A model generated the notes under the pieces. That model ran no database searches. It was given only the letters and a program-made list of their open reading frames with translations, and was not told the origin of the DNA. The position numbers and the translations under genes are program-made. From the NCBI GenBank assembly GCA_015179125.1, contig WHVA01000466.1, positions 26,968 through 90,967 of the forward strand: a stretch of DNA of 64,000 nt. The letters run 5' to 3'. The DNA is from Gautieria morchelliformis (lineage: Eukaryota; Basidiomycota; Agaricomycetes; Gomphales; Gomphaceae). Positions 20,777 through 35,156 of this stretch are shown here, piece by piece (position 1 is the first letter of the stretch; every line of letters starts with the position of its first letter).

Positions 20777-23700
20777 ATGGTGACTCGCTTCGGAAGAAGC
20801 TACACTGAGCCTCACCACAACCCAACGGCGCCGTCGAACAGCAGAAGCACTCCGTGGGACATCAAAGAATCTTTGAACGATCCCAGAACGACTGAGATTA
20901 GCCCACTCACTTCAGTAAGTCGGTCCATCTCACCTGTGCCCGACTATGTCGGAAGAGAGGGTGTGCCTGCAATGGCCACCTCTAGATTAGTCGTCGATGG
21001 GGTCGACGACAGCTCGCTCCCTCCCGAGGTCGATGCTGGAGCAGCGAGCGGTGCTCACACCCCTGGTGTTGGATGCACGCTCAGTCGCCCCCGCTTAGTG
21101 GATGGAGCAGACGATATGTCCGAGAGGACATCTAGACACACGCTGCCGGGCTTGATTGACTACACATCCCCCACTGAGAGCGGCTCGGAGCCCGAGGGAA
21201 AGCACGATCAGGGTGACGGCTCACCGATGAAAGCCAATAGTCACAACGAGTCGCTATTCTTCCCCGGCTGGTTTTCCAACGACGAGTCAGCGATGGAAGG
21301 AACGGAGAGAGAAGAGGAACACCCCTCAACGCCCAGGTGGTCTGACTACGATGGATCAGAAGACCCTTTTGGGACAATCCCAGAGGGTTGGGCAAATGAG
21401 CCAGCTAGGGGCAAATCGAGACGTCGCGCCGCCCGTAGACCAAAGGTCGACGAGCTGGACGTGTACAAGACCTTTATGATGGGAATAATAGAGGACATGG
21501 ATACTAAAACTCTGCGCAATATGATAAGGAGACAGGCTGACCTAGTAGAAAACCTGCCCACCAAAAATCATGAGACCTCTGTAACCTCAACAGGGAACGT
21601 CACCTCGGAGTCAACCGCGATGTCAAAGAGGACGCACGGATCACATCTCACAGCAAAAGAAAAGGGGAAGTGGAGGGCGACTTCGCTCCCCGAAGCAAGG
21701 CCTGAGGAATCGGATAAGGATGGCAACATACTACCGGACGAGCAAGTCGCCTTGAAACTACACCAGATTCTCAACGGCAACGTAAGCGCAGATCCACAGG
21801 CAAGGGGTAACTTATATAACCATAAGAGGACTACAGCAGTGCTACCTGGTGTTTACCAGTTGAGGAATATGAAGCCAGGCGATACGGCTCAACCATCCCT
21901 ACCAAAAAGATATCAGCCTCCTGCAACTGCGCAGATACCACGGGATGGATACCTTGCAAAACACTGTTTAGTAAGAAATTCCCCCCCGCGGACCTTGACA
22001 TTGATTCAGATGAGCCAGATACTACTTCCTCAAGTGACTCAATGGCCAGATACAGAGCTAAACGAAAGAAACAAGCTTACAAGGAAAAACTAAAACATCG
22101 CGTGAAGAAAGCTTCGAGTGTAAAAATCTCGGAGCCGGATCCATACGACGGCTCTGCTGACTTTGATGTGTTCGAACAATGGACCTTCGAGGTTAACAAC
22201 TGGTTTGAAATGACTGACTTCCCTAAGAAATTCCGTGTAAGACATATGAAAAAATTCATGAAAGGAAAAGCGGTGAAATACTACATGACCTTCGTGGCTC
22301 CACAGGCTGACTCATATACGGTCGAGACGCTAGGAAAAGAGCTGTTTGACTTCTGCTTCCCAGCAGGATTCAGACAACAAATGCGCACCAAGTTCTATGA
22401 GGCCTCCCAAGGAAAGAAGACGATCCGGGAATTCATACGGAATCTTCGCTCCCTAGCAACAAGGCTGCCCAATATAACGGAGTTTCACCTCGTCCAGCAG
22501 CTGTGGAACGGCGCGAATAGCTACCTGAGATTAGAATGGACGAAAGCTGGAATGTCTGACGAATACACGAACCTTGTAACCTTGGAAGAGGCCGCAGAGA
22601 GGTTTGAACAGGCGGAACACCTGAGACTATACGAGGAGCGTAGGAATTCGCTGCGCCCCAAAGAAGACTTCAAAAATACGCCGAGAAAACGGGACGACTA
22701 TCCGCACCCCGACTCTGGAAAACAACAATCAAAGGAGTCAAGGTCGCGAACAGCAAGGAGCCCGCAGAACTACAAACCGTTCAGCGCAAGGGGGCGGGAC
22801 CGGGTGGTATCCCCAACCCATATCAAGGCCGGGCCACGACCTAGGCAAAGCCCGCAACGCTCAAGAACGGCTCCTCAGCTAACTGAGGAGCAGAAGGACG
22901 ACCTGAGAGCAAGGGGACTTTGCTTCCTTTGCAGGCAGCAAGGCCATCTCTCACAAGACTGCCCTGAGAGAACAAGTGTTCCCAGGACGAGGGATGGGAA
23001 ACCACCCGGGGTACAAGCCGCCACAGTAAACGTGGGCAAAAATGTCTCGGACCTCGATAAGCTAGCAAAATAAAATATAGAACTTCAGCTAAACATGATG
23101 GGGGATATAACGGACGAAAATAATACCGGTGATGCTTGGGACCAACCACAGAGCGTTTGGGACGAACTGGCGGACAGGCTCTCATCGAGAGTATCCCTCG
23201 CAAACTGTGAAATGCCCACACACGTATCAATGACTGGAAGATACACAATAGTCCCGGTAACCACTCACTCGGTACTCATAAACGACCGCATGTTCAACAT
23301 GCAGTATGTCATAAATAGTTCTCGAATTCTGGATAACCACTTTGACTGCGTGAAATGGTTAGAATTCGAAAATATCCGTCGACATGCAGAAATTCCGCCA
23401 TACCTACTTCGTTACTCAGGAAACATGTGGGCAGACCCGTGCCGAACCCTACGTATGAATGCAACCAGTTCGAGATGGGACGGCGAACCCTGGTCTGACT
23501 TCGCAAACAACCCTAGGAGACTGAACAAGCATCAGTTAGCCACTCAATAAATAGAGAGGACCGCTCACAACCGAAGGTGTGACGAACTCCGGGACAACCA
23601 AGATAGCGCAAATAGCAGAAATGAATATGGGTTCTTGGAGGACGGAAGTGACGAAAACCTCTCACCAATAACACACTCAATGAGAAACCTAATCCCACAG

Positions 23701-26700
23701 GAAGAGAATCCCGGGGAGGAACTGCCAACACTAACATGGGACATAGACGGTGCGGACTACGACGCTGAAAAGTACGGGGAGGCCACAGATGATGTCTTAA
23801 TGAACGCATCTGCTAGGCCTATGACCGACACACGCGCTGTAAAATCAAGGGGAAAATTAGCAAAAAGCCCACAGCAAACTCAGAGAATGGAACACAATGC
23901 TAGCAAGCCAAAAGACTTCAAAAGGGTAATACCCAAGGCAATCGTAGTAACAGCAAAAATAAATGGAAAGGACGTACGGGCGTTGTTAGACTCGGGCTCT
24001 CTGGCCGACTTCATCTCCACAACACTGGTGGACCAGCTACACCTACCAGTGGAGCATCTAGCGAAACCCTTACCATGCCAATTGGCGGCCTCGGGCTCGA
24101 GAACCATGATAACTTGCTCAACGACGGTGAATTTTGCCTATAATGAAATAAATGAGCCACGACGATTCGACATCATCAACCTCGAAAACTATGACGTTAT
24201 CTTAGGCACACCTTTCCTCTTTCAGCACAAGGTAATGCTGGGATTCAACCCAGCAAGGGTGTCGGTGGTATCCGCAATGTCAGAAAGATTAACAGGTCTG
24301 ATGTCGCTGAAATAAGCTCTATGGCAGCAGACGTAGTAGAAGGAGGTTTGGAGAAGCTACGTACCGAATTAAGGGCCTACGCGAATGACATGCAAGCCAG
24401 CTGGACAAACGCCACTCCCTCCTCTACGAGAAATTAATCACACGATACCCATAATAGACGAAAATCTCACCTACTTGTGGCGACCTTCCAAATGCCCTCA
24501 GGCGGTAAAACACCTTTGGAGAGAGAAACGGGACTCTTACCTAAGCACGGGGAGATGGTGTTTCAGACCTGGTCAAAACGCTGTACTGATGCTAATAGTA
24601 TTAAAGAAACCTGGTGAAAACGGAGAAACCAGGATCAGAACGGTATTGGACAAAAGAGAACAAAATAAGAACACAAGGAAGCTGGCAAGCCCCTCCCAAA
24701 TATGGAGACAATACTCACAAACGTGCTCCAACACCCGTACAGAACATTGATCGACGGAAGAGACGCCTATGAACAAATCCGTGTCGTAGACGAGGATGTG
24801 CACCGCACGACCTTCAACACACCGGACGGAACGATGGAAAGCTTGGTAATGCAGCAGGGCGATTGCAATGGCCTGGCTACATACCAAGCATTGATGAGCC
24901 ACATCTTCGGGCCATATATCGGTATCTTCATGGACGTCTACTTAGACGACATAATAGTGTACTCTAACACAATAAAAGAACACATAGAGCACTGTAAGCT
25001 GATTATAGATATTCTGATAAAAGAGAAACTATACCTGTCAACGCCCGACAAACTCCAGTTCTTTGCCAAAGAACTGAAGGTACTAGGCCACGTCATAGAC
25101 GCATGAGGACTAGTCATCGATCCGGAAAAGGTGGACAAAATTCTGAACTGGAAAACTCCACCAGGAAGGGATCAGCTCGCTGCTTTCATAGGGACTGTGA
25201 GTTACATCGCACCTAACTGCAAGGGGATCAGGACCCTGATGGGCATCCTAACAGAGAGAACGGGCTCCACATCGATATGGCGATGGGGCCCTACGGAGCA
25301 ACGAGGGTTTGACGACGTAAAGAAAATTGTACAAAACCATAGAGACTCACACAGAATTGCCCTGGACTACTCCGCCAACGCTCCACGAATAAACCTGGTA
25401 TGCGATGCTAGTCTAGGAGGTGCGGGAGGCGTGGTATCACAGGGAAACGACCCGAAAACTGTGGCTCCAATAGCATTATGGTCCGCAAAATTCAATCCTG
25501 CACAACAGAACTATCCAGTGCACGAAAGAGAATTATAAGCCATAGTGGAATCTTTGAAACGGTTCAGGCACTTACTTCAAGGGGTACGCTTCCGCATCTT
25601 TACAGACCATAAGCCCCTGGAATATATCTTATCTCAAAAAATCTGCTGGCACGACAACACAGATGGATCGATGTACTAAGCGATTTCGACTTTGAAATAA
25701 TATATATACCTGGTGAAGCGAACGTAGTGGCAGACGCGCTATCACGAATGTATAACACAGAACCAGCAGGAATCGTAAGAGCGGCGTCAGAATACATAGT
25801 TGAGGAAGACGTACCAACAACGATAACTGAAATTAAACGAAGACCCTGTTCTCTGAAGACCGGACATGAGGCCAACGCATCCTTACTGATGCACCTAAAC
25901 GCAACTGGTATCGATAGTCGGCCAATAAGGAAAACACGAGCCGGTCGTGCTATAAAACCGCCAAAACAGTACGACGATGCCAATGTCACGGTAAGACCAC
26001 TTATCACGGATTCCACCACGGAAACTGTCAGAGAGAGCAAGGCCCCCAGAGGGAAACGAAACTGGAGGGCGCAAAGAAAATCCTCTGACGCCCGCAACAT
26101 GGCTGCCCCATCCAATTTGGTCAAACCCCTAGCCGAGACGCCGGAAGAGGATGCAGACCCGGAAATCGAAGCTCCTCAAATTAACGAGGATCTATATATG
26201 GCCACACCACCCTTCGAAGAAATGATATTGATGTTTGACCCCTCATTTAAGTTCCCGACTATTTTAAAGGAACTATATCAAAAAGACAAATTTTTTAAGG
26301 GAATAATCGAAAATTTACAACACCACGACAACTTTCTAATGCAAGACGGCTTGCTCTACATCAAGATGAGTGGTGAACCGCGCCTCTGCATCCCGGATGG
26401 CGCCCACGGAAACAAAGGAATAAAAGAATGCATCATATCACACGCGCACTCCTTATTAGCGCATCTAGGAGGCCGTAAAACGTACTACTACCTGCAAGAT
26501 CACGTATGGTGGCCCAGAATCTATGCGGACACGAAGGATTTTTGTGAAAGCTGTCACATATGTGCCGTTGCGAAACCGGTAAACCAGAAACAATTTGGAA
26601 ACCTGAAACCACTAAACGTACCAAACCGCTGCTGGCAGCAGATCGGCATCGACTTCGTGGGACCACTCCCGATATCCTGCAATAGAAGTGGCGAATTCGA

Positions 26701-27736
26701 CATGATATGTGTAGTAATCAACCACTTAACTTCAATGGTACACCTCGCCCCGTCAAAGCAAACATACAGTGCGAAACAGATAGCAGAGCTAGTGTTCGAT
26801 GCGGTTTACAAGTTACATGGTATCCCTGAGGTCATAATTAGTGATAGGGACTCGCTATTCACATCAGCCTTCTGGGAGAAGTTACACACACTGATAGGCA
26901 CAGAGCTGCACATGTCCACGGCCTACCACCCGCAGACCGACGGCGGAACAGAAAGGGCAAACAGGACGATTACGCAGATGCTCAGAATGGTAGTGGCGGC
27001 AGACCAAAAGGACTGGGTCTTGAAGCTGCCTGCAATCGAGTTCCCATTCAACAGTGCATGATCAGACACGATGGGGTTCACTCCTTTCTTCCTGAACTAC
27101 GGGAACCTACCAAGGCCGATGATATGGGACTTGGGGCGAGAACAGTTGCCAGGAGTAAGGTGTTTTGCACAGAAACTAAAAGACACCCTGATAGCTGCAC
27201 ATGATTCAATTCTTACCCAGCGAGTAGAACAGACCCACGCAGCTAACAGGAAGAGACGGCCCGCCCCTTTCAGGGTAGCGGACCTAGTATACCTGTCAAC
27301 AGTGAACCTGAAGCTCCCAAAAGGAAGGGCTCATAAACTATCGCCAAAATACATAGGTCCCTACAGAATAACAAATGAGTTGGTAAAGGGAACAACTTAC
27401 AAGCTGGCCTTACCGAACGAGCTGCTAGCATGCGACATACACCCCGCATTTCAAGCTAACCTATTACGCATACATATCGCAAATGATGATCGACGTTTCC
27501 CAGGACGAGCCGTGACACAGGTTACCGATCTAGGGGACGCCCCATTAGAATGGCACATGAAAAGACTAGAAACGCACTGTAAGTCCAGAAAGGACGCCTG
27601 GTTCCGGGTCCTATGGCAGAGCAATGACAGAACCTGGCTTCCCTTCACGTCAGTAAAACATCTGGCGGCATTGGATGCTTACCTGGACGAACAAGACATA
27701 GCTAGCATCGAGGACCTGCTGAACGGCACCGGACAG

Positions 27737-28217
27737 TGTAAGGGCAACCCTGGCTGGTTGTGGAGATCACACTACCACACAACTGACAAGGGGAAATCCA
27801 AAGTATGTATAAATGAACAGAGTATACAAGAGAGGGGATTCTCACCTGACAAGGGGAAATCCAAAGAGAAAAGTCTAAGGACCCCCAATGTCAGCGAGCC
27901 TGTATTATACTACGCTGCGCAGCCAGGGACAACACTTGGCGCCCGCCATCAACCCTGCATCTCCCTGACCCTTGATCGACCCTTGATGCCACCTATTACG
28001 CGAGTCGCTTGATTTCCGACACTGTTCCAAGAGTGGAAGTTGGAAATTGGAGTGGAACTGGCGAGGCAAACAGAACTGGTGGAAGTTCTCCCAGAAGCGG
28101 AATCATTTCCGAAAGCGGAGGCGGAGATGGAATCGGAACCGGAAGCGGAGTCGGAAATGGAGTCGGAACTGGGTGTGGTGTCGGAACTGGAAATGGAAAA
28201 CAGGGTGTCCCCTGACA
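27737..28217. mobile_element. Solo LTR M of the G4 family, inside E4
   Basis: 481 bp, TGTAAGGGCAACC...CCCCTGACA, closely similar to both G4 LTRs but with an extra stretch of about 30 bp in the GGAA-rich part. The flanks GACAG / GACGG resemble a 5-bp duplication with one change. No internal region, so a solo LTR. Confidence 0.8.
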
Positions 28218-28976
28218 GACGGCCCCCTCCGGACATAGAACAGATATTGGACTTACCAGAATGGGAAAGCACCACGCCCCCAATCGACAGCAACACAATC
28301 ATGCTGACGATACCGATCGACAGAGACATTCCCTATAAGAAGGGGGATAAGACAGGTCTGAAACTGACAGTGACACTCACCCCTATGTCTGGCAACGACA
28401 TCCCACAACCCGCTCCCCCGGCTACTCAGCAGCTATGGCACAACGCGTCCACGCTCCACGAGTATGCTGGAGGAGAGGACCCTGGACTTGCGCCCCAGGC
28501 TATGAGGCCTGGCTGGCGGCGCAGTCATTCTACGCTGCCAACAGGCACCCCTGCGAAAATCAAGACGACGCTATATCAGACATATCCGACGTCTTTAGTC
28601 ACTTTGATTCAATATCGCAATACGCAGTGACTGACCAGGTGCCCGCTGTACAACAAGTACCCACCCCCCCGTCCACGGCTGGTACGCACGCCTATCCTCC
28701 CAGATACTATGGGGCGCCGGCACCACAAGCTTCACCACGAAATGCTGCTGCATATGGTCACCCCCCCTATCAGCAGACGCAGACGAGTCATTCAGACTAC
28801 TACTCACCGTACTGCGTTCCCGCTTGAGTGCGACCTGAGATACCTGAGGAGAGCTTCATGGAGCATTATGCCTCCTTCGGCCTCTTCCAGCAGATCAACG
28901 ACAGGGCTATGGGAAACTATAACTCCGCCTTCGACCATGGGCAACGATCGTTCCGAGGAGGACATCGAGGGAGGGG
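28218..28976 (+). pseudogene. 3' accessory region of Gypsy E4 (left part)
   Basis: Downstream of integrase the sequence encodes a non-enzymatic stretch: IPIDRDIPYKKGDKTGLKLT, then a Pro/Tyr/Gln-rich low-complexity segment (PPRYYGAPAPQASPRNAA), then an Arg/Gly-rich start (RSFRGGHRGRG) at the G4 insertion point. The Arg/Gly and Pro/Ala-rich character goes on beyond G4 at 35162-35400. Such regions often bind nucleic acid; here that is inference only. Fossil. Confidence 0.5.
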
Positions 28977-29428
28977 TGTAAGGGCAACCCTGGCTAGTTG
29001 TGGAGATCACACTACCACACAACTGACAAGGGGAAATCCAAAGTATGTATAAATGAACAGAGTATACAAGAGAGGGGATTCTCACCTGACAAGGGGAAAT
29101 CCAAAGAGAAAAGTCTAAGGACCCCCCAATGTCAGCGAGCCCGTATTATACTACGCTGCGCAGCCAGGGACAACACTTGGCACCCGCCATCAACCCTGCA
29201 TCCCCCTGACCCTTGATCGACCCTTGATGCCACCTATTATGCGAGTCGCTTGATTTCCGACACTGTTCCGGGAGTGGAAGTCGGAAATTGGAGTGGAACT
29301 GGCAAGGCGAACAGAACTGGTGGAAGTTCTCCCAGAAGCAGAATCATTTCCGAAAGCGGAGGCGGAGATGGAATTGGAACTGGGTGTGGTGTCGGAACTG
29401 GAAATGGAAAACAGGGTGTCCCCTGACA
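28977..29428 (-). repeat. 3' LTR of Gypsy G4
   Basis: 452 bp. The inner part is a degenerate GGAA/TCGGAA-rich run (about 29260-29410). Its partner is 34705-35156. Confidence 0.9.
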
Positions 29429-32400
29429 TCACCCCCCCTCTAGCGTGCTGCGTCCTCGAAGCACGGGACACGAGGGATTGAAATGCCAGCGAGCGGATTC
29501 GGCGAGGGGCACCGGGATGCGTCCTATAGAACTCACGGAGTTTGTCTGGAGCGGAAACATCTTGCTCCGGGACCCACGAATTCTCTTCGTACCCATACCC
29601 TTCCCATTTCACGAGGAATTGGAGTCGTCCTCGCACAAACCGGCTGTCCAGGATCCGTTCCACCACATAGTGCTCTTCCCCATCTACAATTTCCGGCGTA
29701 GGTGGCGGATGAGCCTTCCGACCTGGAATTGGGTCTTCAAGCATAGGGAGTAACTTCACCACGTTGAAGACGGGGTGGAGGCGGGACATGGACATCGGAA
29801 GTCGGAGGCGGTATGCATTCCGTCCAACCCTCCGCGTCACTGTGAAGGGCCCAAGCTAGCGGTGGGAAAGCTTCTGCGAAGGGCGTGTGGTGCGGATGTC
29901 ACTTGCATCTAGGTACACCTTGTCTCCAACTTGGTACTCCGGGGCAGGAACCCGGCGTTAGTTGTAGTACCTTACCATGTCATCCTTGGCCTTCGCAAGG
30001 GCCGACTTGGCTTCCGAAAGGGTGGAGTCCATGCGGTCTCGGAACTCATTGACCGTCTCGAGTCGGGAGTCAGCCTGGCGTGGTTCGAAGCCCATCCGCG
30101 GGTGTCGTCCGGAGTCGAGCATGAAGGGAGTCTGTTGTGTGGCGGAATGGACATGGATGTTGTATTGGAATTCCGCCAGCGGAAGTAATTCATCCCAGTC
30201 ATCCTGCCTCTCATTGACAAAGAGGCGGAGATATTGCTCCAACTCCTGATTGACCCGTTCCGTCTGTCCGTCACCCTGCGGATGGTACGCCGTGGTGGTA
30301 GCCAGCTTTATGCCGAGCAGTCGGTAGAGCTCCCGAGTCAGTTCCGCGACAAACTGCGGACCTCAGTCGGAAACAACTTGCTTCGGGAGCCCATGCAACT
30401 TCCAGACATGTGCAAGGAACAGGCGGGCCGCTCCGAGGGCTGTGATCATCGTGTGCGTCGGAATGAAGTGGGACACCTTGCTTACCGAATCCACAATGTT
30501 CATGATCGCATCGTAGCCATGAGACTCTGGGAGTTCAACGATGAAGTCGACACTGATGGTGTCCCAGCGGGACTCGGGAATCGGAAGCGGAACAAGTTCT
30601 CTGATGGGCGGATGTCATTGCACTTTGGTTCGGAGACAAAGGTCACACGTCTTCACGTACTGTCTGATGTAGCGGGACATCTGAGGCCACCAGTAATTCC
30701 GAGCCACTAACTCCAGCGTCTTCCACCTGCCAGCATGCCCAGCGACCCGTGTGTCATGGTGCTGGGACACGATGCGACGGCGGAGGTCTGCCCCACCTGG
30801 AACATAGACCTTGCCTCTGAAGTGGAGCAGTCCATCGCGTTCCGACCATTCCGCTGCCCGTACAGACCGTGAGTGCCCTTTCCGGAGTTCCTCCACTGCC
30901 TTCACCACCGACTCCTCCTTCTCTCCATTCCGGTACTGCCTCCGGACATCCCGGAGCATTTCCGCTTCCGCCCCAACTACAGTCACTCCTTCTAGGGCAC
31001 GGATTGCAAAGAGACTTGGGCGGAGCAGTGTCATATCCGCGTTGTCTCCACTTCCGCTTCCATGATCCGCGCGGCGGGATAGGGCATCGGGCTTGCCCAT
31101 GGTGCGGCCGGGGCGGTGGTGGAGCATGAAGTCAAACCGGGACAGGTGTAGGGACCACCGTGCTTGTCGTCGGTTTAGCTTCTTAGATGTGCGGAAATAC
31201 TCGAGGTTCTTGTGGTCTGTCCAGATCTCAAAAGGCATAGAGCACCCTCGAGGAAGTGTCGCCACTCCTCCAGCGCTCGGATGATTGCCAGCATCTCCTT
31301 GTCATGGATCTCATAGTTCCGCTCGACCGGACTAAGGCTCTTAGAGAAGAAGGCAATCGGATGCCACCCCCCACCATCTTCCGATGACTGCTGTGACAAG
31401 ACCGCTCCGGTAGCTGCGTCGGAAGAATCCGCCTCGACTCGATAAGGGCGAGAGTCGTCGGGAAAGATCAGGACCGGGGCGGAAGTGATCAGCTCCCTGA
31501 GTTTGTCAAAGGAAGCCTGTTCCGGCTCTCCCCACCGCCATCCAACCTCCTTCTTGGTGAGGTCGAAGAGGGCACGGGCGTGGCAGGAGAAGTCCTTGAT
31601 GAACCGCCGGTAGAAATTGACAAACCCAACGAAGGACTGGACCTCCTTCTTGTTTCGCGGCATGGGCCAGTCCGATACACCGGAAACTTTGACGGGGTCC
31701 ATTTCCACCTTTCCTTCCGACACAATCACCCCAAGATACTCTATCCGAGTCCGCTCAAATTCGCACTTTTCCGGCTTGAGACACAGGTTGTACTCAAGGA
31801 GCCGTTCCAGCACTCTCCGCACGACTTCCCGATGTTCGGACATTGTTTTTGTGAAGATGAGGATGTCATCGAGGTAGACGCAGACAACCCCTTCTGCTAT
31901 CATGTCACGGAAAATGTCATTCATCATCGTCTGGAACGTGGCGGGACTGTTGGTGAGGCCAAAGAACATGACCTGTGGCTCAAAGAGTCCTCGGTTGGTG
32001 CGGAATGCGGCCTTCCACTCGTCTCCCTCCCGGATCCGGACATTGTTGAAGCCCCAGCGGACATCCAGCTTAGTGAAGTACCTCGCCCCGCGGAGTTGTG
32101 TGATCAGTTCGGAAATGAGTGGAATGGGGTACCGGTTCTTGATCGTGATCGCATTCAAGGCCCGGTAGTCCTGCACAAGTCTGAGCGAGCCGTCCTTCTT
32201 CTTGATGAAGAACACCAGAGATGCCATGGGTGACTTGGAGGGGCGGATCCTCCCTGTACGGAGGTTTTCCGCAAGGAATGCATCGAGCTCTACCTGCTCC
32301 TTGGGTGACAGCGGGTAGACTTTGCAGTTGGTGGGCTTTGACCCAGGCTCCAACTCGATGGCGTGGTCCCACAGCTTCCGTGGAGGCAGGGTATCAAACG

Positions 32401-34704
32401 ACTCCTTGGAAAAGACGTCCTCGAACTCTCGCAGGTACTCCGGAATTTCCGCCTCTACTCTATCATGCCTTTTGGAGGCTTCAGCAAGGCGTTGCGAAAT
32501 ATTTCCGGTGGCGCAGATGTGTTCCGCTTCCGGCGGAAGGTTTACGTACAGCAAGCGCTCCCCTTCCGCCAGAATGTCTTCCGGGCCAAGTCGGATGACG
32601 TTGGAATCGGAATCGGAAGTGGGATCCGGTTCAAATTCCGCTTCCGAGGCTTCTTCTGCAAGCAGTGGATGGGGGCCAGAACGACATGTCTGTATGAGCC
32701 GTTCGGTCTTCTGCTGCTCCTGGCGCTCCTTCCGCACTTCCGACCTGCACATGTGACACTTGGCTGGACATCGACTCATCAGTACCTTCCGAGTCTTCCA
32801 ATTGATCTCCGGGTTGTGCTCCTGAAGCCAGGTAAACCCGAGGATGATGTCCTGCTTCCCCAGGCTGGTGACTGCAAAGGAAGTGCGTTCTGAGTGTCCA
32901 TCGTAGCGGAGAATTGTGTCTACTATCTCCGTGATGGACCCTGTCTCATTGGGGCTTCCATCCACATTGAACACCGGGATTGCACGTTGCAACTTCCGCG
33001 TGGTCAGTCGGTTCCGTTCCACATAGTCCCGATCCATAAACTGACCAGTGGCCCCGCAATCGACAAGGGCGGGTCCGGATTTGACTTCCGCCGTATCTGT
33101 CGTCTGGATCTCCACCTTAATGACTAGTGACTTGGGGCCAGGGGTGGCAGCAACAACATAGCGCTTCGGAAGGCGTCTCTCCCAAGGGCGGATGTGGGAT
33201 GGATGGGGTGTCGGATTTGGTTTTTGTGTGACTTTATCCGGTGGGTCTGTACGAAGTGAGGGGAGTGGGGGCTTTTCATTCTCTACTTCAAGACAGGCAA
33301 ACTGGTTATGTACAGGCAGCAGGGGCACACATCTCACCCGCTGCATGTCACAAAATCCGACACATCTTCCGCTTCCGGTGGACCATGTTCCGCATTTTCG
33401 GAAATTCCTTCCACAGTGGGCACTCCACTTATGTCCGCAAGCACGAGGAACTCTGGAAGGAGCTCGAGTTTCTCCTCTGTGGTCATAAGCCGGATATCAA
33501 AGGCTTGGGGGCACTCGCGAGCATAGTGGCCATAGTGGCCTCGTTGTCGACAGCGGAAGCAGGTGATAGTTCCGTGGCCTTTTCCGCACATGCGGTCAAC
33601 ATCCATCGGGGCAGGGCCACTCTTCGAGGGAGGAGGGCTATGGTTCCTAATAGGAGCAGGCGGAGCAAGCATCGGAAATATTTTCCGTGTGGGAATGAAT
33701 GCGCTTCCGGGTTTTGACACAGGTGGAGTAGGACGAGTGGAACTGCGTGTCATGTTCCGGCTCGTCTCTACGAAGGCCTCATTTGCTTCCCTGTTCCGGG
33801 ACACCCTCTGTGCAGCTTGGTACCACCCTTCCGGGTCATCAAAATCCGGAGCTCCATCCCCAAGCAGCGCAACTTGGTTCTGGAGTGTCGGATCAAGTCC
33901 TCGTCGGAATTTGATGACGATCGTCTTGTCGTCATCATATTCCGCAAGGTCGATGAGCTCCTGGAAGCGATCGATGTAGTCGTCGACCGGATCCTTGGCC
34001 TGGTACCACTTGTCCCCTCGAGCTTCGTAAGGGCTGTGAGCTGCTCGTTTTTCGGGCAGAACTGGTCGGAAAATGTCTTCTCAAAGGCGTCCCAGTCCCG
34101 GAAGTAGTTCCCCTTGCCCTTTGCTTCATGTCGGATCACCTTGTTTGCAAAACGGGCTGCGCGGTCCAATTTGAAAAAGGACAATGTCCAGTGAATCCGA
34201 GCCTGGTCGTTCGGAAAGAGGTCTCCGACAATTGCGAAGTAGATGCTGCATGTGTTGAAGAATGCGCATCCCTTCTCCCGATCTCCATCAAAGTCCGCCA
34301 GAGTTGCGGGTTTGACCTTTGCTAACTTCACGGACTTTCTCTCTTCCGCTAGTTCCACTTTTCCAAAATCTGGATCATCCAGCATTTCATTTCCACCACT
34401 TTGTGGAATATCTAACTTAGCCAAAATCGCTTGTAAGGCTGTTTCAATCGCGTCGGTCTTCATCCGGTTCCGCGTCAATTCCTCCTCCATATTCCGAAGA
34501 CGATCATCCGGATCCATGTTGGAAGGAGAAATATGGGACGGGATTTCCGAGGTTGGGAGCTCGACGTAAGAAGAGGGGCTGTCGTATGCTGTGTGTGCGG
34601 AAGAGGTTGCGATCTCCGAGTCGCTGTCTCCGATTCCGAACGCACCTATGGCGAATGCAACGCGCAGTACGACCACCGGTCCTCTAGGGGAGAGACTTTT
34701 CTGC

Positions 34705-35156
34705 TGTAAGGGCAACCCTGGCTAGTTGTGGAGATCACACTACCACACAACTGACAAGGGGAAATCCAAAGTATGTATGAATGAACAGAGTATACAAGGG
34801 AGGGGATTCTCACCTGACAAGGGGAAATCCAAAGAGAAAAGTCTAAGGACCCCCCAATGTCAGCGAGCCCGTATTATACAACGCTGCGCAGCCAGGGACA
34901 ACACTTGGCACCCACCATCAACCCTGCATCCCCCTGACCCTTGATCGACCCTTGATGCCACCTATTATGCGAGTCGCTTGATTTCCGACACTGTTCCGGG
35001 AGTGGAAGTCGGAAATTGGAGTGGAACTGGCAAGGCGAACAGAACTGGTGGAAGTTCTCCCAGAAGCGGAATCGTTTCCGAAAGTGGAGGCGGAGATGGA
35101 ATCGGAACTGGGTGTGGTGTCGGAACTGGAAATGGAAAACAGGGTGTCCCCTGACA
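34705..35156 (-). repeat. 5' LTR of Gypsy G4
   Basis: 452 bp, TGTAAGGGCAACCC...GTGTCCCCTGACA as written on the plus strand. It differs from the other LTR at about eight positions. Confidence 0.9.

Larger units (their letters stand above)
28977..35156 (-). mobile_element. Ty3/Gypsy chromodomain element G4, complete structure
   Basis: 6180 bp, LTRs 28977-29428 and 34705-35156 (452 bp each, about 8 differences by eye), 5-bp duplication AGGGG on both sides. Minus strand from the right: gag (about 34650-33430, CCHC knuckle), protease (LVDCGATGQFMD, about 33060), and reverse transcriptase (VYLDDILIF, about 31880). RNase H, integrase (about 30750-29900) and a C-terminal chromodomain (VERILDSRFVRGRLQFLVKW, about 29650) follow. 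A purine tract precedes the 3' LTR. Structurally whole, with a handful of breaks. Young, judging by the LTR similarity. Confidence 0.9.

Noticed and set aside
28009-28298. Several open frames with Gly-Ser or Arg-Trp runs in solo LTR M and the G4 LTRs
   Set aside because: Products of the hexamer-like GGAA-rich run, open in many frames; the same run lies in non-coding LTR.
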